Shown: positions 18,885 through 29,000 of the stretch, piece by piece
Numbering within the stretch: position 1 is the stretch's first letter
How the letters are laid out: the number at the start of each line of letters is the position of its first letter
Assembly: GCF_013912375.1 (NCBI RefSeq)
Contig: NZ_JACETV010000001.1
Span: 1,364,001-1,428,000, forward strand
DNA from: Emticicia sp. BO119
GTDB lineage: Bacteria; Bacteroidota; Bacteroidia; Cytophagales; Spirosomataceae
Length of the DNA: 64,000 nt
Reading direction: 5' to 3'
The notes under the pieces: generated by a model
The model's input: only the letters and a program-made list of their open reading frames with translations
Told to the model about the DNA's origin: nothing
Database searches by the model: none
Program-made: the position numbers and the translations under genes

Positions 18885-20090
18885 TTAATTGGCACTGATT
18901 TCTCTTAATTGTAGTTTATCTGCATTTGCTACTTTATCAGTTGATTTAGCATCTACTGCTTTTGTTTCTGACGAGGAAACTAATTCCTCTTTTGCTCTTT
19001 TGACCCGTAATCGTTTTACTTCTAACCAATTAGCTACTAAAAAGTAACAAACCAAAAGAAACAGAATAAAGAAGCAAAGTTCTGTATTGCTAAAGTATAG
19101 TCTTGCAGAATAAGTCAAAACAGTTAATAAGATTGTAACGGCATACAGTGTGAACGACGCCTGCATATGTGATAGATTGTTGTCAATTAGCAAATGATGC
19201 ATATGTAACCGATCAGCTTTAAACGGCGATTTGCCCCTTAGAATGCGTACTGAGAATACTCTGATAGTATCGAAAATCGGGACTATTAAAATAACTATAG
19301 CAATGATTGGTGCACTTACAAAAGAACTTGAAGGATCCCATGCATGCAATACATTAAAATGGATGAATTTTACAGCTAAAACAGTAATAATATATCCAAT
19401 AATTAATGAACCGGTATCGCCCATGAATATTTTATTATTCTGAGAGAAATTAAATCTTAGAAAGCCTAATAGCGAGCCAGATAAGCAAAGTGCTAAGCAA
19501 GCAAGCGAATAGTGATGATTTACTAAAAACCAAAGGCCGAAACCACCGCTTGCAATCATTCCGATTCCTCCCGCCAGGCCATCAATACCATCAATCAGAT
19601 TGAAAGCATTAATCATGGCCACAAATATAAAAATGGTAAGCCCGATACTTAGTAAATAAGGAATCTCACCTATACCGAAAATACCAAACAAGTCAGAAAT
19701 TCGTAAATCACAACCTACCACGACGATTGCTGAAGCAATAATCTGAATGCCTATTTTTTTTGTTGGAGATAAAGCATATAAATCATCTTTGATCCCTAAG
19801 AAGAAAAGGATGGTCATTCCGGCAAAAACCTTGTGGAGCAAAATTCCTTCATCACCAAAATTCCATATCATATAGCCAATTAATATACCAGCAAAAATAG
19901 CAACACCACCGAATGTGGGAGTAGGAGTGCTGTGTGAACTTCTTTTGACCGGATTATCCATCAATCCACGAAGACCACTTATATTAATAATGACAGGTAT
20001 TGAGCGCAGATTAATGAAAAGTGCGATAACGGCCGAAATAAGAATCTGGATGTTTTTATCAGGTATTAGTGATTCAAATGTGGGAAACAT
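18885..20090 (-). CDS. Undecaprenyl-phosphate sugar-1-phosphate transferase (MraY/WecA family)
   Basis: A 401-residue polytopic membrane enzyme. Family motifs in order: GGVAIFAGILIGY, the Asp pair region FFLGIKDDLYALSPTKK, INAFNLIDGIDGLAGG, FMGDTGSLIIGY and the cytoplasmic KADRLHMHHLL. These belong to the WecA/TagO branch, which attaches a UDP-HexNAc sugar-1-phosphate to the lipid carrier and starts O-antigen, enterobacterial-common-antigen-like or capsule synthesis. The C-terminal 50 residues are a charged tail. The upstream acetyltransferase gene (20197-20760) on the same strand fits surface-polysaccharide synthesis. Confidence 0.9.
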   Translation of the reverse strand: MFPTFESLIPDKNIQILISAVIALFINLRSIPVIINISGLRGLMDNPVKRSSHSTPTPTFGGVAIFAGILIGYMIWNFGDEGILLHKVFAGMTILFFLGIKDDLYALSPTKKIGIQIIASAIVVVGCDLRISDLFGIFGIGEIPYLLSIGLTIFIFVAMINAFNLIDGIDGLAGGIGMIASGGFGLWFLVNHHYSLACLALCLSGSLLGFLRFNFSQNNKIFMGDTGSLIIGYIITVLAVKFIHFNVLHAWDPSSSFVSAPIIAIVILIVPIFDTIRVFSVRILRGKSPFKADRLHMHHLLIDNNLSHMQASFTLYAVTILLTVLTYSARLYFSNTELCFFILFLLVCYFLVANWLEVKRLRVKRAKEELVSSSETKAVDAKSTDKVANADKLQLREISAN

Positions 20091-20196
20091 TAGATTTTAA
20101 TTTAGAAAATACTTTTGGGGTATTCTTATTTTACAAAATAAACACTTTTTTTTTTGTTTAAAGAAAAAAGCGCTTTTCTTTTTACCGATTTTTTTA

Positions 20197-20760
20197 TCAA
20201 ATGGCGATAATTCTTTCTCGTAAGGCCTTTGCAGGATTGCCTTGGTATATCTGGTAAGCATCAAGATTGTGTGTGGCAACTGAATTTACAGACAGAACAG
20301 CATGAGAGAAACAGGTTACACCTGTACAAACGATAGACTTGGCACCGATCCATACACCTTCTTCAAGAATAATATCTTTAACGATGAGATCAAAAGCTTC
20401 CTTTTTATAATCATGATTGCCAGATAATAGCATTGCTCCCTGAGAAATGCACACATTATTGCCAATTCTCACCTTTCCAATATTATCAATCCAAACGCCT
20501 TCTCCAATCCAAACGTTGTCTCCGATTTCTAAGTTCCAGGGAGCTTTTATATTTACCAATGGTTTTATGGTTAAAGCGTTGCCAATTTTTGCCCCAAAAA
20601 ATTTCAAGATTGTTTTTTTTACTGATATGGGGATCAACAAATAAGAATTTATAAATATTCGATTGGCGATGAACCATAATACTGTTATTACAAAGCCTTT
20701 TGTTAGCGATGATTGTTTATACCAGTCATTATTGAATTTTGATAAATCCGTTTTGTTCAT
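20197..20760 (-). CDS. WcaF-like hexapeptide-repeat acetyltransferase
   Basis: A 187-residue left-handed beta-helix acetyltransferase. Hexapeptide-repeat stretches run from about residue 65 (IKAPWNLEIGDNVWIGEGVW) to 170, with the catalytic-region LLSGNHDYKKEAFDL typical of WcaF-type colanic acid acetyltransferases and a YQGNPAKALRERI ending. It would acetylate a sugar in exopolysaccharide synthesis using acetyl-CoA. It lies upstream of the WecA-like gene on the same strand, separated by 106 bases of AT-rich sequence, and 50 bases downstream of the prephenate dehydrogenase-like start region of the opposite neighbour's 3' end, so the three minus-strand genes could share transcripts. Confidence 0.85.
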   Translation of the reverse strand: MNKTDLSKFNNDWYKQSSLTKGFVITVLWFIANRIFINSYLLIPISVKKTILKFFGAKIGNALTIKPLVNIKAPWNLEIGDNVWIGEGVWIDNIGKVRIGNNVCISQGAMLLSGNHDYKKEAFDLIVKDIILEEGVWIGAKSIVCTGVTCFSHAVLSVNSVATHNLDAYQIYQGNPAKALRERIIAI

Positions 20761-20810
20761 TGAGAAGCGTAATTTTTTAAAAGTAACAAATGATTTTACT
20801 GAAGATAATT

Positions 20811-22067
20811 TTATACACTACGCAATTTATTTATTAATAACCCGCTTTTATATCTACCCTCCTCAAGGCGAGGAGCGAGGTATTCTTTGGTAGATTCAAA
20901 ATGCTTCTTATAGCTTTCTTTATCGCCCATTTCTACAATATTTGCCCACTCGTGAACGGCCGTATGAAAAGCTAAATCTTCGCCCCTGATACTTTTGTCA
21001 AATAAGGCTGTTTTGATCGTCTCTTCCAACAGATTCTCATTCATAAAAAGGTATTCGGCCATTCCGACTCTTAATTTGAAAGGGGGAGTCTGGCATACAA
21101 GATTTTTATAGGGGTTCGTGCCGAGTCTATGCCAGGTTTCGACCATAGCGAGCAAACTTAAATGCGAATTGGGTTTATGGCCTGTATCAAGGCTCAGACT
21201 AAACTCACTCATAATTTTATCATCAAGCATCAGAGTATCGTCTTTGTCTTTAAAAACATGGTCTCTGGCGGCATAAACCCGTTTACGGAATTTTTTTTCG
21301 TCCTCCTCTATCATCATCTCAAACAGTTCTGTTTCACAGTTTGCATATTTTCTTACATCTTTCTTGGCATAGGGGTTCAGCAATGCCAAGCCTGAATACA
21401 CATGAAATTTATAGCTGTATATCCGTAAGGTCATAAGAAATTTTACATTATCCAAGCCATTTGGGTGTAAAGGATTTTCCCAGGGATATACTTTCCGATG
21501 CATACAGGCTGTTCCAATACTTTCGAATCCGACATGAGTGATGGCCTGAATATCAGCCATCATTTTATCGTGCTCATGATAATCTTTTAATTCATGGATA
21601 ATTGAACCAATCTTGTTGAATATCTTTATTGCCTCGTCAAAAGCCTGATTGCTTGCCCTGTGGTTGATAACGATTAAGGTTTGATTTTCGGGATTAACAC
21701 CCGGCCCATAAAGCGCGTGACAGGTAACAATTTGTGTGTCTTTTGGAAGGTGTTTTTCAAAAGCTGCTATTTCGGGTGTCTTAACTGAAGTCTGACCAGC
21801 GACTATAGCACCGAACTTGGTAGAACCACCGCATTGTGCTACCACTTTTTCAATATTTTCGGCTTCAACTGAATACAGAATAAAATCACAGAGCCGAGAA
21901 ACTGCTATTCCGTCTTTTAATATTTCAATGCTAAATGGACTTAGCTCATTCTGTAAGGTTTCATAATTCTGGGGGAGATCACAGCCATACACCTGAAAAC
22001 CTGCTTTGGCCCATAATCGGGCAAACATTTTTCCCATATCTCCCAAACCAATAATTCCTATCTTCAT
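20811..22067 (-). CDS. Prephenate dehydrogenase-like enzyme (fungal TYR1 type)
   Basis: A 418-residue NAD(P)-binding protein. The dinucleotide motif GIIGLGDMGKMFARLWAKAG starts at residue 3. The active-site region VTCHALYGPGVNPENQTLIVI with its His resembles prephenate dehydrogenases (HSLHGP-like in yeast Tyr1), and ITHVGFESIGTA is the helical domain start. It is longer than the usual bacterial TyrA (about 280) and has an extra C-terminal region of about 120 residues, as in the yeast type. Such enzymes make 4-hydroxyphenylpyruvate for tyrosine. No aroQ, ACT domain or other aromatic gene is next to it, so the assignment rests on motifs only. Confidence 0.65.
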   Translation of the reverse strand: MKIGIIGLGDMGKMFARLWAKAGFQVYGCDLPQNYETLQNELSPFSIEILKDGIAVSRLCDFILYSVEAENIEKVVAQCGGSTKFGAIVAGQTSVKTPEIAAFEKHLPKDTQIVTCHALYGPGVNPENQTLIVINHRASNQAFDEAIKIFNKIGSIIHELKDYHEHDKMMADIQAITHVGFESIGTACMHRKVYPWENPLHPNGLDNVKFLMTLRIYSYKFHVYSGLALLNPYAKKDVRKYANCETELFEMMIEEDEKKFRKRVYAARDHVFKDKDDTLMLDDKIMSEFSLSLDTGHKPNSHLSLLAMVETWHRLGTNPYKNLVCQTPPFKLRVGMAEYLFMNENLLEETIKTALFDKSIRGEDLAFHTAVHEWANIVEMGDKESYKKHFESTKEYLAPRLEEGRYKSGLLINKLRSV

Positions 22068-22215
22068 TTCTTACTTTTAATTAGGCGACTTAGAAATATA
22101 TAATAATTTTGCACGATTTTATCCATTCCGTACAAAATTTTCGTTTTTGCATAGATTATGGTACAAATTAACAACAAATCTAAATTAATAAGAACTCAAT
22201 TTTTAAATTTTGCCA

Positions 22216-22542
22216 ATGCGAACAATCCTGTTGTTACTCATTTCAAATACATTTATGACCTTTGCCTGGTATGGACACCTGAAAAGTCCTGATTTGCCGA
22301 TGTGGAAAGCTATTGCGATAAGTTGGGGAATTGCACTTTTCGAATATGTCTTTATGGTTCCGGCAAACAGGATAGGTATCGGCCAGTTTAATGCATTTCA
22401 ACTAAAAACTATTCAGGAGGCTGTAACACTTGTTGTCTTTGTGGTGTTTGCAATTCTGTATCTGAAAGAACCGCTTAAATGGAACTATTTATTGGGATTT
22501 GGCCTGATATTCCTTGCTGTATGGGTAGTCTTCCGGAAGTAA
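22216..22542 (+). CDS. DUF486 small multidrug-transporter-like membrane protein
   Basis: A 108-residue protein with four hydrophobic segments, the size and layout of the DMT/SMR superfamily. TFAWYGHLK, VPANRIGIGQFNAFQLK and LKEPLKWNYLLGFGLIF match DUF486, a conserved bacterial family without established transport activity. ATG at 22216 is preferred to the in-frame TTG at 22210. It is divergent from the prephenate dehydrogenase-like gene, with 148 bases between them, and convergent with the lipoprotein gene. Confidence 0.85.
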   Translation: MRTILLLLISNTFMTFAWYGHLKSPDLPMWKAIAISWGIALFEYVFMVPANRIGIGQFNAFQLKTIQEAVTLVVFVVFAILYLKEPLKWNYLLGFGLIFLAVWVVFRK

Positions 22543-22596
22543 ACCGAATATTTTTATGTTAACAAACCCACGGAATTTGTGTTATGAATATGATTG

Positions 22597-22630
22597 TAGA
22601 GTTTGATGAGTATTTATTTATCAAACTCTA
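22597..22630. terminator. Hairpin between convergent genes
   Basis: An 11-bp perfect stem (22597-22607 with 22620-22630) overlaps the last codons of the minus-strand lipoprotein gene. No T tract; termination is inferred from position. Confidence 0.35.
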
Positions 22631-23933
22631 TCGTATGTTCAGAGGCATAAGAATCATCTCCAGGTTTGATACGCTTTACGAAGAATCTTGCTTTTTTTCC
22701 GAGTTTGAGGCAGGTATTTTTAGCCTTGATATCTTCATCCGTATTTAAAGGCTGTAACGATGGATACCATAAAATATATCCCGGTTTCTCAAAAACTAAT
22801 TGTGGTTTTGTCCATTCCTGTGAATTATTTCCTTGAGTTAAGTCCACATTTTTGTTGAAAGAAATGTAGACTTTATCACCTTTCCATGATTTACCTTCTG
22901 ATTTTGCCATCATCATTACCCAACAATTCAGATAAGTATTCCAACTGACTGATGGCCCCCAATGAAAGCCATTGGTAGGAGAGGAGGCTGCGCCACCACC
23001 ATGTTCCATAGGAATCTGCAAAGATGAAACAGGCTTGCCAACACCGTTATACGGTGCATTAAAACCTTTGCCATCCCATCTTTTAGCTTTCCCGACCGGA
23101 TTGTCCAAATCAGTTAATGCAATGCGTGCGATGCTGATACATTGCCCTTCCCATTCAGTTTTAGGATTATAGCTTGCTTCCTGATAGTCTCCCGGATAAC
23201 CATATTCGCCATAAAACAAATAAAGGTAATCGCCACTGGCAACTGCCGAAGGGTCACCTACACCTCCTGCAAAAGTATTCGACGTATTATGCGGCTTCAG
23301 AATCATTCTTGGATTGAGGTCTTCAATAAATATTCCTTTGTTTTCCCATTTTTTGCCTCCATCAACCGACTTCATAATACCAATTCTGCAAACAGCGGCC
23401 GGACTTGTTTCTCCTGTCAGACCTTGAGGCCATTTTTCTCCGTTTTTATACCCCTGTCCGGTTTTTGCACAATAAGGAAGTGTCTGGGGATAATTTTCAT
23501 TATGATATACTGCATATAAAGTTTTACCTGACACATCTTTAGGAGATTGATAAACTGTTTCAAACCAGACCGCTCCATGCAAACCCTCCTGGCTTACTGG
23601 AGCATTGGCTGGCATAACTGGCGAATGGAAATTTTCTTTTTCACTTTTAAATACTGCTTCAGCATTTTGGCCATCAGCATATTTCAGGTCTTTGGCATAT
23701 CCCCAAAGTGGATCCTCGCCGTATTTTCCAGGGAAGATTCGAAATGTATCACCTACCCATACCTCTGCCATATTGCAGTCAACAAAAGAGTTAAAAGTGA
23801 TTTTTTCAGCAGGAATCAGTTTAAACTTCGGGTTAAAAGATTCTTCCTTTCTGAGATTTGAGCAAGCGTTTAACAGCAACGAAGTTATTATGATAGTAAA
23901 AATAAAGGAACATAAAAAGGTTGATTTTTTCAT
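22614..23933 (-). CDS. Exported lipoprotein, beta-propeller-like, unknown function
   Basis: A 439-residue protein with a lipoprotein signal (LLLNACS, Cys near residue 24). The mature part has repeated features of glycosidase-type propellers: CRIGIMKSVDGGKKWENKG (an Asp-box-like SVDGGKKW), GVGDPSAVASGDYLYLFYGEYG, HWGPSVSWNTYLNCWVMMM and PGYILWYPSLQPL. This resembles DUF4185 or GH43/GH32-like five-bladed propellers, which often act on or bind polysaccharides, but catalytic residues cannot be assigned by eye. A glyoxalase-like gene lies 25 bases upstream on the same strand, so the two may be co-transcribed. Confidence 0.6.
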   Translation of the reverse strand: MKKSTFLCSFIFTIIITSLLLNACSNLRKEESFNPKFKLIPAEKITFNSFVDCNMAEVWVGDTFRIFPGKYGEDPLWGYAKDLKYADGQNAEAVFKSEKENFHSPVMPANAPVSQEGLHGAVWFETVYQSPKDVSGKTLYAVYHNENYPQTLPYCAKTGQGYKNGEKWPQGLTGETSPAAVCRIGIMKSVDGGKKWENKGIFIEDLNPRMILKPHNTSNTFAGGVGDPSAVASGDYLYLFYGEYGYPGDYQEASYNPKTEWEGQCISIARIALTDLDNPVGKAKRWDGKGFNAPYNGVGKPVSSLQIPMEHGGGAASSPTNGFHWGPSVSWNTYLNCWVMMMAKSEGKSWKGDKVYISFNKNVDLTQGNNSQEWTKPQLVFEKPGYILWYPSLQPLNTDEDIKAKNTCLKLGKKARFFVKRIKPGDDSYASEHTIEFDK

Positions 23934-23958
23934 TGTTTACTATAAGTTAATAAAATGC

Positions 23959-24327
23959 TTAGCGTTGCTCTGATTTATCTTCATTAAACATCAATCGATT
24001 ACCAAATGGATCAATTAATTCCATGATAAAAGAACCCCAGCCAGATTCCTCAATACACGGTTTATAGTAGCGGTAATCTATAGATTGTAATATTTGACAA
24101 TATTCTTTTAAACCTTTAAAATGAATCATTACTTTAGAACCAGGGGTAGCATCACCATAATGTTCTGAAAGATGAATTATTATTTCATCTTTTGAAATAG
24201 ACATGTACAATGGAGAGTTCTCTCCGAAGCGATGCTCCCAATCAATCTTAAAACCAAGCCAGTCGATGTAAAATTCTCTGGCTTTATCAATATCGAAAAT
24301 CCTGAAAATAGGGATGATAGTGTTCAA
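23959..24327 (-). CDS. Glyoxalase/bleomycin-resistance-fold protein
   Basis: A 122-residue VOC-superfamily protein. FRIFDIDKAREFYIDWLGFKIDWEHRF and the end SFIMELIDPFGNRLMF match the glyoxalase-superfamily group annotated next to bleomycin-binding (Ble) proteins. IIIHLSEHYGDATPG is the central strand region. Such proteins often bind antibiotics or small molecules without being enzymes; function here is open. Its last codons are 25 bases before the lipoprotein start. A -7-like element (TAATTTTG, minus strand) lies at 24354-24361, without a matching -33 box. Confidence 0.8.
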   Translation of the reverse strand: MNTIIPIFRIFDIDKAREFYIDWLGFKIDWEHRFGENSPLYMSISKDEIIIHLSEHYGDATPGSKVMIHFKGLKEYCQILQSIDYRYYKPCIEESGWGSFIMELIDPFGNRLMFNEDKSEQR

Positions 24328-24735
24328 TGTTTTAAAGGTCTTAAAGCATAGTCCAAAATTAAGGTTTTCCTAAATTTAGTATAGCTTTAGCTATTGTTTA
24401 TTAAAAAGGTTCCCACCATATTGGCAACCTTTTCCATGCCCACTTTTAGTGGCGGGAACTATAGTCAGTTGTTGCCATATCAACTTGGTTGCACTTGCCG
24501 CTCTTCCTATTGCTTTCCTTTGTGATAATGGTTATTGTATAGATTTTAACAGAGAACCTGGTATCTCCTAAATTTCTGGTTTTGGATTCTGTTTTCAAAG
24601 AATCTATGGAAATTTTTGATATAATTGAACTGTTTGATAGTGATTAAGGCGCATTTATGTAGTCTCTGAAAGCCTATTGAAACAAAAAAGGATTGTAAAT
24701 TTCTTCACAATCCTTTTTTGAATGTTTGACAGCTA
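24328..24735. other. Gap of 408 bases, little coding potential
   Basis: No start codon heads an ORF of useful length. The left part (about 24408-24452) can pair GTTCCC with GGGAAC around an inner CCACT/AGTGG hairpin. The right end carries the amidohydrolase terminator. A minus-strand stretch at 24394-24531 is open for 46 codons but has no ATG. I see nothing else. Confidence 0.6.
24683..24720. terminator. Terminator of the amidohydrolase pair
   Basis: A perfect 14-bp stem (24683-24696 with 24707-24720) whose outer part is A6/T6, so it gives a T run on either strand. It lies 16 bases past the stop of the minus-strand gene ending at 24736. Confidence 0.8.
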
Positions 24736-26040
24736 TCATTTGTCTGTTAAACCATATTTACCAACATACTTTTTATATAATCTCTTTTGTTTATCATCCA
24801 GGTCAATTTTCTTGCCTCTGATGAACGCGTGTTCTACTTTGCTGGTACGCATATCCAGTATATCTCCGGCTGATACAACGATGGTTGCCAGTTTACCAAT
24901 TTCCAATGAGCCTACCTGTTTGTCGATTCCTAAGATTTTGGCATTATTCAGCGTAATCATTTTCAAGGCATCTTCTTGTGCCATACCAAAAGCAGCGGCT
25001 GTTCCGGCCACAAAAGGCAGGTTACGCGTACGCCAGAATTCTTCTGTATAATACATACCAACGGTTAATCCTGCTTTCATTAATACATTTGGCAATTTGT
25101 ATGGATTCCACACATCATCATCAGCAGTATTGGGCAATCTGTGAGTACCGTTTACAATTACAGGGATATTGTTTTCTTTCAGGAAATCTATCGCTAACTC
25201 AGCTTCTTCACCACCCACTACTACAATTTTTGAGATTTTGTATTGTTTTGCCAGCTTTACAGCTTCAATGATTTCTTTCCCGCTATTTACACGGATAAAT
25301 AATTGTTTTGAGCCATCGTACAAACCTTTTAATGCTTCTAATTGTGCATTTTTTGGATTTGGATTGCTGATCTCAGAATATGCCAAAGCCTCTGAAAAAA
25401 GTTGAGCTAACTGATTTTTCTGTTCTAAATATTTCTCATTTTTTTTAATCGCAAATTTCATTTCTTCAAAACTAAACTGGCGACTAACTAATGCAGGATA
25501 ATTTAACCAGACGCCATCGTCTTTTTTCAGAGCTGCGTCTTCCCAGTTCCATCCATCATATTCCATGATTGCTGAAGTACCTGAAATAATGCCACCTTCA
25601 GGTGTGCTTTGCCCGATAAGGATACCGTTGCCCCGAAGAGTAGGGATAACTTCAGAGTCTGTATTATGTGCAATCAATGCTCTTACATGAGGATTGAATT
25701 GTCCGGTTTCCTGATTATCTAAAGTAGCTCTTACTGAGGCAATCTCAACCAAACCTGCTAAAGCTGATGGCGCAATAATACCCGGATAAACCGATTTTCC
25801 TGCAACGTTAATGACTTCAGTGGCAGTTTTATCATAGTTAAGGGAAGCGTCACCTATACCAGTAATAATGCCTTTATCAAAAACTATGGTACCGTTCTGA
25901 ATAATTTTACCATCGCCTACGTGAATAGTTCCCCCAACTAAGGCGATTGGTCTGGTTTGTGGTTGGGCAGGTGCCTGATTCTGGGCTTTTGTCCCAAAAC
26001 TTAGTAATGCTAACCCAAGAGCTGTTATATATTTTTTCAT
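24736..26040 (-). CDS. Exported amidohydrolase-family protein without metal-site residues
   Basis: A 434-residue protein with a signal peptide ending near GTKAQN. The amidohydrolase frame is recognisable: GTIHVGDGKIIQNGTIVF at the start, YPGIIAPSALAG where active enzymes have PGxIDxHxH, and MITLNNAKILGIDKQVGSLEIGKLA at the end. The HxH pair, the later histidines and the catalytic Asp (TEEFW in that region) are absent, so hydrolase activity is unlikely. It lies 39 bases downstream of a 1023-residue amidohydrolase protein and shares its terminator, so the two probably work as a pair or complex, perhaps in periplasmic peptide breakdown. That pairing role is inference. Confidence 0.8.
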   Translation of the reverse strand: MKKYITALGLALLSFGTKAQNQAPAQPQTRPIALVGGTIHVGDGKIIQNGTIVFDKGIITGIGDASLNYDKTATEVINVAGKSVYPGIIAPSALAGLVEIASVRATLDNQETGQFNPHVRALIAHNTDSEVIPTLRGNGILIGQSTPEGGIISGTSAIMEYDGWNWEDAALKKDDGVWLNYPALVSRQFSFEEMKFAIKKNEKYLEQKNQLAQLFSEALAYSEISNPNPKNAQLEALKGLYDGSKQLFIRVNSGKEIIEAVKLAKQYKISKIVVVGGEEAELAIDFLKENNIPVIVNGTHRLPNTADDDVWNPYKLPNVLMKAGLTVGMYYTEEFWRTRNLPFVAGTAAAFGMAQEDALKMITLNNAKILGIDKQVGSLEIGKLATIVVSAGDILDMRTSKVEHAFIRGKKIDLDDKQKRLYKKYVGKYGLTDK

Positions 26041-26079
26041 CTGGAATCTTATTTGAACTTTAAATTCGTTAATTAATGC

Positions 26080-29000
26080 TTATTTTTTGTCTGACGAGTT
26101 TGAATCCATCATCACTTCACTTGATTCTCCACGGTTTTCGGTTACACCCATTTCCATGATAGTATCACAATGGATTTGTAAGTTGCGGCGTGGCATTGCT
26201 CTCTGGGTTGGATTACCTGCCGATTTTTCAGCCAACATTTTTAACATTAATCTGTTACGTTCTTTTGCTACGCTCATGTGCATCTGGTCGTCTTTCTCAA
26301 CATCAAAATAAACAGTACCATCAACGATAGTTTTTTCAGGACGAGCATAAATAGAAAGTGGATTGTTGTTCCAAAGAACCACGTCTGCATCTTTACCTAC
26401 TTTGATACTTCCCAAACGATTATCAAGGTGAAGCATTTTAGCAGGGTTCAAGGTTACCATTTTCCAGGCATCTTCTTCTGAAACACCACCGTACAATACA
26501 GTTTTAGCAGCCTCCTGATTCAAACGACGAGCCATTTCAGCATCATCAGAATTGATAGCTGTATTAACACCCATTTTAGTTAAGATAGCTGCATTATAAG
26601 GAATCGCTTCTTTTACTTCCATTTTGTAAGCCCACCAGTCCGAGAAAGTTGATGCTGATACTCCATGATTTTTCATTTTGTCAGCCAGTTTGTAACCTTC
26701 CAGAATGTGGGTAAAAGTATTGATATTAAAGTTGAAAGTTTCAGCTACTTTCATCATCATGTTAATCTCAGACTGTACATAAGAGTGACACGTAATGAAA
26801 CGTTTTTTGTTCATGATTTCAACCAAAGCGTCCAATTCAAGGTCTTTTTTAGGTGGGGTAACCCCATTTTTATTGGCTAATCCATTATAGGCTTTCCATG
26901 CTTTTTCGTACTCCGTTGCTCTCTGGAAAGCATCCATATAAACCTGCTCAACACCCATACGAGTAGCAGGGAAACGGGTAGTTGCTTGTGCGCTATTCCC
27001 TTGTTTTACGTTTTCACCCAAGGCAAACTTGATGAAACCATCTGCACCTTTAATTAACAAGTTATTAGGATTTTCACCCCATTTCAATTTAATCAAAGCT
27101 GATTGACCACCAATACAGTCAGCCGAACCGTGCAATAACTGAGAAGATGTAACACCACCTGCCAACTGGCGATAAATATTAATATCTTCTGAGTTTACCA
27201 CATCTTCCTGACGGACCTCAGCTGATACACTTTGTACTTCGTTTATTGAAAATAAAGCAATATGTGAGTGCTCATCAAAAATACCATTGGTTAAGTGCTT
27301 GCCTGTACCGTCGATAGTTTTAGCACCCGCAGGAGCAGTCAGGTTTTTACCAACCTGTGCAATTTTACCATTTTGTAGCAACACATCAGTATTTTGAACA
27401 ATTCCTTCTTTTTCGTTTGTCCAAACCGTTGCGTTTTTAATCAACATGGTTTCCTGTTGAGGTTTGGTCTCGCTACCATAAGCCGTGAACGGGAACAATA
27501 CTTTACCAACCTCAGTAGTCTTTGCTTTGGTCGTGTCTTTCTTCGTAGTTTCTTTGGCCGCTTCTTTATAAATAGCCGACCATTTTACTTGTCTGCCATC
27601 GGGCAATACACCTTCACCTTTAATATTTTTACCATCATAATAGCCACTCAAACGCGTATCATTCGGGTCTCTTCTTTCCAGTTTGGTAGTAATAGTAAAT
27701 AAGTCTGATAATCGGGTAACTTTAGTGGCAATCTTTACTGTATCATTTGCCAAAACCTGATATTCGGGTTTATCAATTTTACCTGATATATTCAGTTTTA
27801 AACCTGTTTTATCACCCACTGTCAAGTCATATACACCTCTCACATCAGTTACATTCATATCGCTGATGATATATCTTTTACCCTGAATCCAGTTTTCATA
27901 AATCACATTGTCTTTACTGAAAAGATTATCAGAGGTGATAATGAAGTTGGCAACCATGCCTTTTTTCAAACTTCCTAACATATTATCAACTTTTAATAAT
28001 TTAGCTGGAGCACTTGTTAAGGCTTCAAGCGCTTTGCTTTCTGGTAGCCCATTTTCAATAGCTTTTCTCAGGTTTGTCCAGAAATCAGCTTTATTTCTTA
28101 AACCATTAGTGGTTATAGCAAAGCTTATACCTGCTTTAGAAACATATCCGGCATTATATGGAGCCATTTCCCAGTGTTTCATTTCTGTTAAAGAAACCTG
28201 CGATGCATCAAATGGGTCTTCTACATCATATGCAGTAGGGAAATTCAATGGAAGGATCAATGGATTACCTAATACTTTGATTTCGTCCAGACGTTGGTAT
28301 TCGTCTCCAGCTCCCTTAAAAATGTACTGAACACCAAATTCTTTGCCGATTTTATCACCTCTCAAAACTGCTAATTTATCGGTAGCTTCATAGATTTGTG
28401 GTAAGCCCTGGATTTCGTTGAAGGCCTCTAACGAAAGGTTTCTTTCTTCTTTGTTGCCACCTTTTTTGTACCATTCTGCATCATAATAAGTCTGGCGAAG
28501 CAATGCTACCGAACCCATCATAGATACCGGATATGTTTGTGTAGAAGTTCCTTTGCTTAATGAATAGTGTGCAGACGATTTCTCTTTAATTAATAAATCA
28601 TGTTCTTTACCATCACCTAAAGCAACTAAAGCACCCGAACCACGTACAATACCATCGGCAATATGAACACTTGCTGCTCCAAAGCCGATTTTTCTCATTT
28701 CTTCAGCTTTTTGCGCATTGGCTTTAAATTCTTTACCAGCCTCTACCTCAGGTTTTACTGCCTGATTCCAGTCATAAGCACCTTTTTTGTTGCTTTCCAT
28801 TTGACCACCGCCAAAACCACCGCGGCCTCCACCTTGTGGACGAACGATTTCAGGCATGCCATAATCTGAATAAATGTCAATCAGACCCGGATAAATTCTT
28901 TTACCTTTAAGGTCATAAACTACTGTTCCGCCTGGAACTTTAAGATCTTTGCCAACTGATTCGATAACCCCGTTTCTGATATAAATCATGGCGTTGTCAA

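Noticed and set aside
24394-24531. 46-codon open stretch on the minus strand in the 408-base gap
   Set aside because: No ATG, no recognisable family and no promoter; chance or an eroded remnant cannot be told apart.
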